Of a DNA stretch of 64,000 bases, positions 16,594 to 24,780 are shown one piece after another (positions within the stretch are counted from its first letter, which is position 1; each line of letters opens with the position of its first letter). Below the pieces are notes generated by a model that made no database searches, was not told the origin of the DNA, and saw only the letters and a list, made by a program, of their open reading frames with translations. Source of the DNA: RI-153 sp963721725. GTDB taxonomy: Bacteria; Chloroflexota; Anaerolineae; Caldilineales; Caldilineaceae. The translations under genes and the position numbers were made by a program. Location of the stretch: assembly GCA_963721725.1 (NCBI GenBank), contig CAVRLX010000024.1, positions 132,458-196,457 on the forward strand, given 5' to 3'.

Positions 16594-17890
16594 CTAATTC
16601 CCCGTCTGCGCCGAATCAACCTCGATCTGACGACCGTCATTCGCCCGGAGGTAGATCATTTCGCCTTCGTTGCTCCAGAGAAAGGAGCCACTGCATTTGA
16701 AGCCTTGTCCGCTGACTTCCGAACGGCCAGAGACGACCTGATAGCCTTGCCCGCTGCGTACGCTGACGCCATCGGGGACGGTGCAGACCTGGTCACCGCT
16801 GCTGCCGCTGAGCTGCCAGCCGCTAATTTGCACAGTCGAGCGGCCCGTGTTGCGCAATCCAATCACCTCATTGGATCCGGTGTTTTCAATCACGCGCAGC
16901 ACAATCCCATCCAGATCGCCGCTGCTGACTACGGGCGTCGCCGTTGGCACAGCCACTGCCGCGCCGCTGCCCTCTCCGGTAATGGCAACTGTATTGACCG
17001 GCACGTTAATATACAACTTATCGGCCTGAACCCAGCCACCCTGGCGGTCGGGCAGAGCGCACTTGTAGCCAGCGCCCGCCGCGATCACGGCCGTAGACGG
17101 TCATGGGCGTGTTGACAGGAATGGTTGCCAACGTGGTCGTGCTGGAGCCAGGACCGTCGCGCAGCGCCGTCTCTTCCAATGTCAGCGCGTAGGGCATGGC
17201 CCCGTCCGGCTCTCCTTGACCGCCCCAAAAGCCAAGCCGCGCTTTGGCGGCTGCGCTTCCCACCTTTCGGAAATCATCGGCCAGTGTCACATCAGGCTTA
17301 TATTCAATCGGTTGGGCATAGCCCTGGGCCACCATCTCGCGGTTGACGAAAACGCCCTCCGCCGTGTAGATGAAGCGCAACAGCCGCCCATAGCGATCTG
17401 TGTCCGAGCGATCTTTAGTTAAAAAGAGATCACCATTGCCCATGAGCCGCTGGTTGGCCTGTTGCGCGGCTTTATAACCGGGTTCACTGCGCTCTGGCGT
17501 GTCTATGCCCACATAGCGTACCGTTACGGTTTGGCCGTTGACCACCATTTCGGCGGTGTCGCCGTCCACGGCGCGGATCAACGTAGCAGCCACAGCCCCG
17601 TCTGGAATTGTGCCGGGCACGGGTGCGGGTGGCACGCTCTGGCTGCCCCCAGGCTGGCTCGGCGCTGGCTCGGATTGGGGCGGGCGCGGTATATCGGGCT
17701 GGGTGACCACTACCGTGTCTTGATTTAAAAGATCATCTAGCCAAGGGGGCAGATCGACGCCAAGCTGAGTGGCGATGAAGATCCCAACGGCCACAACTGC
17801 CATGACGATCATGACCAGAGTTTGTAAATTGGAGGATTCGGACTTCTTTTTGGACGTCTTCTTTTTGGACATAGATGATTTGTTTTCCAT
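16594..17890 (-). pseudogene. Thermonuclease (SNase) with SH3-like and lamin-tail domains; one frameshift
   Basis: Frame one (17890 to about 17050) has a Lys-rich N-terminus, one membrane helix (residues about 24-42), a Pro-rich linker, and a staphylococcal-nuclease domain with GDTAEMVVNG, VRYVGIDTPER and DRYGRLLRF. A bacterial SH3-like domain (ALRDGPGSSTTTLATI) begins and continues as GGWVQADKLYINV in the second frame. The second frame ends with a lamin-tail domain (VLRVIENTGSNEVIGLRNTG). Removing one C from the CCC run at 17050-17052 restores VRSADRQGGWVQ, so the break is a single-base insertion or an error. It is probably a surface-anchored nuclease. The complete length would be about 431 aa. 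Confidence 0.75.
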
Positions 17891-18088
17891 AACGCTGCGC
17901 TGTCAGCGCAAGAGATGCCAATGAAACTGATGCTTGCAGGGTATACGATGAAAGTAGCATGCTTTGGGCGAACTTGCAATCAAAGTTGGCCGGAATTTGT
18001 GGCAAAGCGAACTTTGTCGCTATAGCGGTGATACAGTAGCATGAAGCACACAACTTGCCTATTTTCACACAGATTGCGAGCCTCCGTT

Positions 18089-18949
18089 ATGGAATCGTTT
18101 GTTTCCCGTGTAACACCGTTTGTTCCCAGCGACAGCCCCGCCTATTGGTTTATCTTTCAAGCCGACAAATTGCTCGTGCGCCGCCAGGGCGAAGGTGTGG
18201 ACATTCCCCAAGCGCGACAGGCGGATGAACTGGGCTTTGGCCTTGCCCGCCAGCACTATTTGGGCCACTTTGCCAGGAATGGCGATGCGGTGCATTGCTA
18301 TGCCGCCGAAATTGACGCGGACGTGGCGCTGACTGAGCCGTGGCTGGCCGATGGGTTGCGTCAGCTTGCGCCACAGATCAGCGATACGCTCTTTGCGCTG
18401 GCCGGGCGCGCTGTGCAGATTGTCGATTGGGATCGCACCCATCAATTTTGCGGGCGCTGTGCCACACCCACCGAAGCTATGCCCCACGAGCGCGCAAAAA
18501 AGTGCCCGGCCTGTGGACTCACCACCTATCCACGCATCTCCCCGGCCACCATCACCGCCGTGATCCGTCACAGCGATGAGGGCAACCGTATCTTGTTGGC
18601 ACGCAATCATCGCTTTCCGGCGGGGCGCTATAGCGTGTTGGCCGGCTTTGTGGAGCCGGGCGAATCGTTGGAAGAGTGTGTGCAGCGCGAGATTATGGAA
18701 GAGGTGGGCATCCGCGTTCAAAATATCCGCTACGTTGCCAGCCAACCCTGGCCTTTCCCCAATTCGCTAATGTTGGGCTTTACGGCTGAATACGCCAGCG
18801 GTGAACTTGTGCTGGAAGAGGCCGAGATCGACGATGCGCGCTGGTTTGCCGCTGATGATCTGCCCTCGTTGCCGCCCAAACTTAGCATCGCTCGCCGTCT
18901 GATCGATTCGTTTGTGACCAGTGAAACGGGCAGCCCCGCCCGGGATTAA
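18089..18949 (+). CDS. nudC: NAD(+) diphosphatase / NAD-capped RNA hydrolase NudC
   Basis: The protein is 286 aa from ATG 18089; an in-frame ATG at 18041 would add 16 residues. The zinc ribbon is CGRC...CPAC. The Nudix box reads GFVEPGESLEECVQ followed by REIMEEVG, and the NAD-specific downstream motif SQPWPFPNS is present, which separates NudC from other Nudix enzymes. It hydrolyses NAD(H) to NMN(H) and AMP and removes NAD caps from RNA. Its TAA overlaps the stop of convergent mobA by 2 bases. Confidence 0.92.
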   Translation: MESFVSRVTPFVPSDSPAYWFIFQADKLLVRRQGEGVDIPQARQADELGFGLARQHYLGHFARNGDAVHCYAAEIDADVALTEPWLADGLRQLAPQISDTLFALAGRAVQIVDWDRTHQFCGRCATPTEAMPHERAKKCPACGLTTYPRISPATITAVIRHSDEGNRILLARNHRFPAGRYSVLAGFVEPGESLEECVQREIMEEVGIRVQNIRYVASQPWPFPNSLMLGFTAEYASGELVLEEAEIDDARWFAADDLPSLPPKLSIARRLIDSFVTSETGSPARD

Positions 18950-19569
18950 CCTTCCATCCAACTGAGAGCCTGTGCCCGATCCGCCGGGGTGTTGACGTTG
19001 TAGAACGAGCGCAGCGTGGGATCCCATCGGCGTGCTTCCGCTTCGGTCACCACGCGCACACGCACATCGGCCAAGAAGCTAACCACACGACGTTCATCTG
19101 CGGCCAGGCGTGCTTCAATGGCGGGCAAACAGCGCCGATGATAGAGCGCATGTAGCGGCTGAGCGTAGCCATCGACTTGAGGCACGATAGCATCCCAGTC
19201 ATCGCTACCCAAATCAGCCATCCACGCCAGCAGCTCGGCGTTGACAAAGGGCAGATCACAGGCCAGCATGATTGCCCACTGGGAGCAGTGAGCCAATCCG
19301 CTGGCAATGCCGCCCAAACTGCCCATGCCGGGATAATGATCCGGCACAGCCAAAAACTCGGTTTCAATATGTGACTGAGCCAACAACGCTGCGTCGTTGA
19401 TCACAATCAGCGGTGGCGTCTTGATCACAGGGGTCAACTGCGCCACCATGTGCGCCAGCAGCGCTTTCCCCCGCACAGGTAGCAATGCTTTGGGCTGCCC
19501 CATGCGGCGGCTTTCCCCACCGGCGTTAATAACGAGACGAAAATCACAGATCGAAATTTTTGCCACCAA
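18946..19569 (-). CDS. mobA: Molybdenum cofactor guanylyltransferase MobA
   Basis: MobA attaches GMP to molybdopterin. Seen: the nucleotide-binding loop AGGESRRMGQPKALLPV (family LAGGxSxRMGxxK), LACDLPFVNAELL with the metal-binding Asp, and a C-terminal FYNVNTPADRAQA that matches the family ending. The most likely start is GTG at 19566, with GAGG upstream; the TTG at 19569 is the alternative. It fits the presence of a bis-MGD type oxidoreductase at 56014-58235 and the MOSC protein at 6105-6743. Confidence 0.88.
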   Translation of the reverse strand: MVAKISICDFRLVINAGGESRRMGQPKALLPVRGKALLAHMVAQLTPVIKTPPLIVINDAALLAQSHIETEFLAVPDHYPGMGSLGGIASGLAHCSQWAIMLACDLPFVNAELLAWMADLGSDDWDAIVPQVDGYAQPLHALYHRRCLPAIEARLAADERRVVSFLADVRVRVVTEAEARRWDPTLRSFYNVNTPADRAQALSWMEG

Positions 19570-19688
19570 AGCCTCATTGCTTGAAAAATCGCTCAGAAGA
19601 GGAAGGGATCGAGAGATTTCGTCCCTCTCCCGATCCCCTCAATCCCGCTGCCGCACCAAAATCGCCGATGCTTCTTGATTCTTTTTTC

Positions 19689-20420
19689 TTACCCGCGGCC
19701 CACGTAAAGCTGTTCCATAGGCAGTACAATCGCTTCTAGCGGACTGACGTTAGGCGGCAGGGCGGCCATTGCCAGTGCCATGGACGCCAGATCCGCCGTG
19801 CTCATCATGGGTTCCTGATCGGCGGTGCTGGTGCTGTTGTCCCGTCGTTCGGTGAGAACGTTGCCCGGATGCAGGCAGCCCGCCGAGATGCCATGACCGC
19901 GGCCTTCCAGCGCGATGCACTTGGTCAGACCCACCAATCCGTGTTTGCTGCTGGTATAGGGTGCAGAGTTCATCCGGGGCATCTGTGCCGAAATACTGCC
20001 AATGTTAAGAATTCGTCCGCCGCCGTGGGTCTTCATAATCTTGATAGCTTCACGCGCGCAGAGGAACGGACCTGTCAAATTCACGTCGATTACCCTACGC
20101 CATGTCTCCAATGTGAGTTCGTCAAGCGGGCCGCCATCAAATGCCCCAGAATTGTTAACCAGGATATCAAGCCGCCCCCGTTCTTGGCGAATCTGTTGGA
20201 AGAGCGCCATAACCTGCGCTTCGTCGGTGACGTCGGCGGGGATGACTTGGGCACTGGCCCCCAGTTCGGCCACTTCGGTGGCAGTGGCTTCCAATGTTTC
20301 TCGTGTACGGGAACTCAAAATCAGCGTAGCCCCCGCCTGGGCAAAGGAGTGGGCAATGCCTTTGCCAATCCCTGTGCCCGCGCCTGTAATCAGTACAATT
20401 TTTCCGTCAAGCTGTCCCAT
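19689..20420 (-). CDS. SDR family NAD(P)-dependent oxidoreductase
   Basis: The protein is 243 aa with an AGGAG site before ATG 20420. It has the classical short-chain dehydrogenase signatures: TGAGTGIG nucleotide loop, NNSGA, Ser in GSISAQMP and the catalytic YTSSK. The substrate is unknown. The C-terminal part after HPGNVLTER is typical of the 3-oxoacyl-ACP reductase-like branch. Confidence 0.85.
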   Translation of the reverse strand: MGQLDGKIVLITGAGTGIGKGIAHSFAQAGATLILSSRTRETLEATATEVAELGASAQVIPADVTDEAQVMALFQQIRQERGRLDILVNNSGAFDGGPLDELTLETWRRVIDVNLTGPFLCAREAIKIMKTHGGGRILNIGSISAQMPRMNSAPYTSSKHGLVGLTKCIALEGRGHGISAGCLHPGNVLTERRDNSTSTADQEPMMSTADLASMALAMAALPPNVSPLEAIVLPMEQLYVGRG

Positions 20421-20792
20421 GGTCTCTCTCCTTGTGTGGTTATGGTGATTCGTAGCAATCTTGTGCGTTTGCTCTGTTTACTTTGATGAATCTTGTAAAA
20501 TTTTGCAAACCGTCCTACGATATATAAACGATTTTAATTCTGAGCTTTTATCAGGGTTGAAATCTTTTGGAGAGACTGTTAGAATACATCTGCCCCTAAT
20601 AACCACCTGTTTGAAAATCGTCTGCGTTTACTAAACTGGTGGGCAAACGCCCATCGAAAAAATCATCTTGCACCTTTTGCTAACTTTGGTTAAGATTGTC
20701 CTGTACTCAAAAGCGGGCAACTGCTAAAGTAGTAAAGCGTGATATACTTATTTTCTCGGTTTTCCTCAAACCCATCACTAAAGGAAGGCACA
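20421..20792. other. 372-bp intergenic region
   Basis: AT-richer than its surroundings. It separates the divergent SDR and exported-protein genes and should hold both promoters. TTGCAC followed 17 bp later by TAAGAT (around 20671-20699) is a weak candidate for the plus-strand gene. No ORF, repeat or RNA structure stood out. Confidence 0.3.
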
Positions 20793-21974
20793 ATGAAACG
20801 ACTTCACTCCCTCATTCTGGTCCTTGCTCTCCTGGTTGCCTTCACCGTACCAGCTTTCGCACAAGAAGCTGATTGCGGTGATCTCTCAGGCGAGGATTGT
20901 GACATCCTCTATGGCTCTGCAGAAGCCATGAAGGCTGTTACGTCTGGTACAAGCTCCATCAGCGTCGAAGCCAGCGCCGTAAACATTCCACAGACTCCCT
21001 ATAAGGATCTGTCGTTTGATTTCAGCCTGGACACTAGCTTCGCCTATGATGAAGATGCGGCGGCTGTGGCTATGGCAATGAACAGCATGGCAATGTACGA
21101 AGATGCCGATTCTCTGATCAGCGACATTTCCACCCTGTTGGCTGGCACTTCTGCCCAGCTGTCAATGGAAGTCAACTTCTCTGACGAAGTTGCCATGCTC
21201 CTCACCCAAGACCCCAGCATGATGTTCCCATCCTCGGTGAGCCTGGGTCTGGTTATGGTCGATGGTGTTGTTTATCTCGACCTGAGCACGCTGGAGCCAA
21301 TGCTGGCTGAAAGCGGCATGGGCACCGGCATGTCTGGCTGGATTGGGATTGATATTCTCCCCTTGGTTGAACAATCTCTGATGCAGAGTGCCAGCCAGGG
21401 CATGTTGATGGCCCCGGCTGCTGGCACCACCAGTGGTGGTCCTCTCTATACCCAGATTGCGGCTGGCGATGCCATGGGCATGGTTACCCCGTTCCTGACT
21501 CTCGAACGTGGTGAAGACATGGAGGAAATGTCCTCCTTTGTTACCAGCGTTGACTGGGATGCCTTTGTCGAAAGCGCCTACTTCGAACAATTGATTGGCT
21601 TTGCCCTGATGCAGAACGCTGCTTCTAGCGGCATGATGCCCTCCCAGGCTGAGATTGATCAGACCGTGACCCTGGGTCGTATGTTTGGTCCGGCGCTCCT
21701 GGAAGGGATTGCTCTGGAATTGGTCGAATACGTCGATGCCGATGGTTACTTGGCAATGACTGAATTCGGTTTGGACTGGAATCTGAGCGACTTGGCTGCG
21801 ATTTCGGCCATGGCTGGCGGCGCGGCGATGGAAATTGCCGATGATTCCGGTATTTCGATTTCGATCACAACTGAAAACACAGACATTAATGGCGACATTA
21901 TGATCGAAGCCCCGGCAGATGCCTTTGTGCTCCCTGCTGAGATGCTGAATGCAATGATGAGCGGCGGCATGTAA
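20793..21974 (+). CDS. Exported Met-rich protein of unknown function
   Basis: The protein is 393 aa; ATG 20793 follows AAGGAAGG. A clear Sec signal peptide (MKRLHSLILVLALLVAFTVP) ends with AFA-QE, a signal peptidase I site, and there is no lipobox. The mature protein is acidic and unusually rich in Met, Ser and Ala, with repeated strand/turn patterns (VYLDLSTLEPML; GYLAMTEFGLDWNLSDL) resembling lipoprotein carrier-like folds such as LppX/LprG, though I cannot assign it. Codon use is smoother and less GC-extreme than the neighbours, as in highly expressed genes. A strong terminator follows directly. Confidence 0.7.
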   Translation: MKRLHSLILVLALLVAFTVPAFAQEADCGDLSGEDCDILYGSAEAMKAVTSGTSSISVEASAVNIPQTPYKDLSFDFSLDTSFAYDEDAAAVAMAMNSMAMYEDADSLISDISTLLAGTSAQLSMEVNFSDEVAMLLTQDPSMMFPSSVSLGLVMVDGVVYLDLSTLEPMLAESGMGTGMSGWIGIDILPLVEQSLMQSASQGMLMAPAAGTTSGGPLYTQIAAGDAMGMVTPFLTLERGEDMEEMSSFVTSVDWDAFVESAYFEQLIGFALMQNAASSGMMPSQAEIDQTVTLGRMFGPALLEGIALELVEYVDADGYLAMTEFGLDWNLSDLAAISAMAGGAAMEIADDSGISISITTENTDINGDIMIEAPADAFVLPAEMLNAMMSGGM

Positions 21975-21992
21975 TCGCCCCGTTTCACAAAC

Positions 21993-22028
21993 AAAAAACC
22001 GGTGTCGGAATTCCGACACCGGTTTTTT
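21993..22028 (+). terminator. Rho-independent terminator
   Basis: A perfect 36-bp palindrome: A6 and CCGGTGTCGGAA pairing with TTCCGACACCGG and T6. It starts about 18 bp after the stop of the exported protein gene. Confidence 0.9.
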
Positions 22029-22068
22029 GTTGAGCATCCCCCCATTTCTTGAACCCGAGGAGCAGCAT

Positions 22069-23013
22069 ATGGCGGATATGACCGAGGCCCGCACAGTCGC
22101 TATTACTGGTGCGGTGGGTAACCTGGGTATCAAACTAATTGAACATCTTCTCACCCACACGCAGACACCCCGCATCATTGGGCTGGACGTGCAGCCACCT
22201 CAGGCGGAGCGGCTGGCCGCGTTGCACACGCTGGCCGCGGCTCGTCCGCATCCGACAGCGCTTGACTTTGTGGCCTGTGATCTGGCCGATGCCCATGATA
22301 GTCGCTGGCAACAAGCGATTGAAGATGTTGAAGCCGTGGTCCACTTTGCCGCCCAAAATCCTTACCCCGAAGCAACCTGGGCCGAGGCGGGCGTTTCGTT
22401 GGATATGACGCTGAATGTGGCTTTGGCAGCAGCGCAAAGTCCGCGCACAGAGCGCTTTGTCTTTGCCACCTCCAATCACGTCATGGGGCGCTACAAAGAC
22501 GTGCCGTGGGCGGAAAGCGTGGGCGTGGGTGAACTACGCCCCGATTCGCCGCCCGGCGTGGGCACAGTCTGGCACACAGGCACACAGATGATGGATTCAA
22601 CGGCCTATGCCACGGCCAAGTTTTCAGGTGAGCGGGTTTGCCGTGCGCTGGCCGCACAAGGGAACGGCAGCACGAGCTTTGTCTGTGTGCGGATTGGCTG
22701 GTGTCAACCAGGGCCGAATCGACCGGAAACACTCTCGGCCACAGGATCGCCCACGCTTTCTGGCGGCACGCTGCCCACCGATGTAGACCCGATAGACTTT
22801 GCCCGCTCGGATCGTTGGTTCCGCGAGATGTGGCTTTCCAACCGGGATTTTGCCCACCTTTTCGAGCGCACCATCAATGCCAGCGCGGAGAGGTGGCCGT
22901 CACCCTATCTTTTGGTCAATGGCATGTCGGCCAACCGGGGCATGAAGTGGAGTCTGGCGGAGACGAGGCAGTTTTTGGGCTATCATCCGCAAGATGACGT
23001 GTACGCAGTTTGA
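22069..23013 (+). CDS. NAD-dependent epimerase/dehydratase (extended SDR)
   Basis: The protein is 314 aa from ATG 22069, with GAGGAG upstream. It has a Rossmann loop TGAVGNLGIKL, DVQPPQ after the second strand, HFAAQNPYPEATW, and the catalytic YATAKFSGER. The overall pattern (FATSNHVMGRYKD) resembles uronate dehydrogenase and related sugar epimerases. The exact substrate is not determinable. It is convergent with the L,D-transpeptidase gene, only 7 bp apart. Confidence 0.85.
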   Translation: MADMTEARTVAITGAVGNLGIKLIEHLLTHTQTPRIIGLDVQPPQAERLAALHTLAAARPHPTALDFVACDLADAHDSRWQQAIEDVEAVVHFAAQNPYPEATWAEAGVSLDMTLNVALAAAQSPRTERFVFATSNHVMGRYKDVPWAESVGVGELRPDSPPGVGTVWHTGTQMMDSTAYATAKFSGERVCRALAAQGNGSTSFVCVRIGWCQPGPNRPETLSATGSPTLSGGTLPTDVDPIDFARSDRWFREMWLSNRDFAHLFERTINASAERWPSPYLLVNGMSANRGMKWSLAETRQFLGYHPQDDVYAV

Positions 23014-23020
23014 AGCAGAG

Positions 23021-24610
23021 TCATGGTTGCACCTCTACCACAACGCCACTTTCTGCCCAGTTGTAGAGCAGTGCGGCGTTGTCGTTGCTCAGTAAAATAC
23101 AGCCAAACGTGACGGGATGGCCCAGATCGTCGGTCCACAACAGGGTGGATCCGTCGCGGGTGGGGAAGCCGTGGAAGCCATTCATAAAGGCTTGTCCCGG
23201 CACCGGCTGATAGATCCCCATAAAGTATGGCATCCACAGATCCCAATTGCCCGCGTAGGCGTTGTTCTCGTGGGATTGGATCTGGAAAATTCCCGGCGAT
23301 GTAGGGCTAGAATCGATGCCCGTACTTACCGGCCATTCCCACAAGATCGCACCGTTTTCATAGGCCCACAGGCGTTGCTGACTCAGGCTAACAATCATGC
23401 GTTTGTTGCGCACCACTGGCAGCGGCAGAAACGCATCGGGCGAAGGGATAAGAATTTCTTGCCCTGCAAACAGACCATCACCCAGCGTGGGGTTGGCCGC
23501 TTCCAGCCAGGGATAGGGCATTCCATAGCGCCAGGCAATGCTGGAAAGCGTCTCGCCTGCTTGCACTGTATGTCTACGCTCGGTGTGATAGAGTCGCAGC
23601 GCTGCGGCATAGTCGCCGCGCCGCAGTGCCTCAGTAACAGCGGTTGCCATCTCTGGGGCAGAGACAACTTGGGTGGGGGCCAGAGACCCTTGTTGGGCAT
23701 CTAAAAAGGGCTGGATGCGTTCGGGTTCCAGCGACCAATCAAAACCACCTTCAGTCTGCGCTCCCAGTGTGACATCGAGCCAATGGCCCCAAACTTGCGG
23801 CGGAATCTGCCATTGGCCGGACTGGTCAGTCACCGGGTCGTAGAGAATGACGGTGAGCGGCGCGGCCAGCAACCGATTCACGGCTGCGGCGACGTCATCC
23901 AATGGCATGGTGGCCGCAGCTGGCGGGATAGGCATGGTCACCAGTGGCAGATCGGGCTGGAGCATGATCACCGGCAGATTGTCGTGAATCAGCGCGAGGG
24001 TGGCCGCCACATCCAGCGTTTGCCCTGGGGCTGGCGGCGTAATCACCGCGCGGCCGTCCACAATCTCGATGCTGGCAGCGGTGGGCGGGAACGAAAAAGC
24101 GGGGGCCAGCCCATTTAACGTTGCAACCGCCGCGTCTCTGTCCATGACAAGCACAGGGTCAACCACTCTTGGCTCGGCCAGCCCCAGCATTGCCAACAGC
24201 CCATCCGGGGAGCGTCCGGCAGCGTGCAGTCGTTGCGCCGTCTGCCAGCCATCCAAACGTACGCCCAGATCTGTTGGCGCAATTTCACGGCGCGTTCCCG
24301 CCACATTGATCCCCATGCGTTGCGCTGCCCAGGCTTCCTCCAGTGCGTTTTTGCCATCGCGCAATGAAAGTCCCGCTGTGTCGATGCCCGCAACACTGGC
24401 TCCCGGCAAAATCAGATCGCTAAAGGCGTAGAGATAGCCCGCCACAATTGTCAGCGCTGCCATCATGCCCAGGATCACCCAGAGTGTGTTGAGCAGGCCG
24501 TCGTTGGAGCGGGCAACTCTGTTCCTGCGCTGAGGCTGGATCTGAAATTGTTCAGGAATCATAGGTGCAGTTGGTTTTGCCTCGGCGGTGCGGACGCGCT
24601 TTTGCAGCAT
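23021..24610 (-). CDS. L,D-transpeptidase with LysM and VanW-type domains
   Basis: The protein is 529 aa. It has an N-terminal basic stretch, one membrane helix (about residues 42-64), a tandem PG-binding/VanW-like region (ASVAGIDTAGLSL and repeats to about residue 320), a LysM domain (HTVQAGETLSSIAWRYGMPYPWL) and a C-terminal YkuD catalytic domain. The active-site His480 (FHGFP) and Cys504 (TFGCILLSN) are both present. It should form 3-3 cross-links or attach proteins to peptidoglycan outside the membrane. Finding a full peptidoglycan-modifying enzyme argues for a real cell wall in this organism. Confidence 0.9.
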   Translation of the reverse strand: MLQKRVRTAEAKPTAPMIPEQFQIQPQRRNRVARSNDGLLNTLWVILGMMAALTIVAGYLYAFSDLILPGASVAGIDTAGLSLRDGKNALEEAWAAQRMGINVAGTRREIAPTDLGVRLDGWQTAQRLHAAGRSPDGLLAMLGLAEPRVVDPVLVMDRDAAVATLNGLAPAFSFPPTAASIEIVDGRAVITPPAPGQTLDVAATLALIHDNLPVIMLQPDLPLVTMPIPPAAATMPLDDVAAAVNRLLAAPLTVILYDPVTDQSGQWQIPPQVWGHWLDVTLGAQTEGGFDWSLEPERIQPFLDAQQGSLAPTQVVSAPEMATAVTEALRRGDYAAALRLYHTERRHTVQAGETLSSIAWRYGMPYPWLEAANPTLGDGLFAGQEILIPSPDAFLPLPVVRNKRMIVSLSQQRLWAYENGAILWEWPVSTGIDSSPTSPGIFQIQSHENNAYAGNWDLWMPYFMGIYQPVPGQAFMNGFHGFPTRDGSTLLWTDDLGHPVTFGCILLSNDNAALLYNWAESGVVVEVQP

Positions 24611-24689
24611 GGGTACCCCTCTTTGCCCCGGTGGTGTTGATTCTTTCTACGACGATTTTCCCTGATTCTCGGTTCCCTTGCGTAAAAAA

Positions 24690-24720
24690 GAAGTCGAACT
24701 TTTTCAAAAAGTTCGACTTC
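24690..24720. terminator. Palindrome family member 1 (GAAGTCGAAC type)
   Basis: A perfect 31-base inverted repeat (15-base arms around a single C) between uvrA and the L,D-transpeptidase gene, both on the minus strand. Near-identical palindromes occur at 35154-35187 and 43995-44025. A run of T follows on the minus strand, so it can terminate uvrA-distal transcription. Confidence 0.6.
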
Positions 24721-24780
24721 ACCCCGTTATTCACCCCGTTGTTCAACTCATTGTGTAATGCCATTTTAGCCTGAGCAAGA

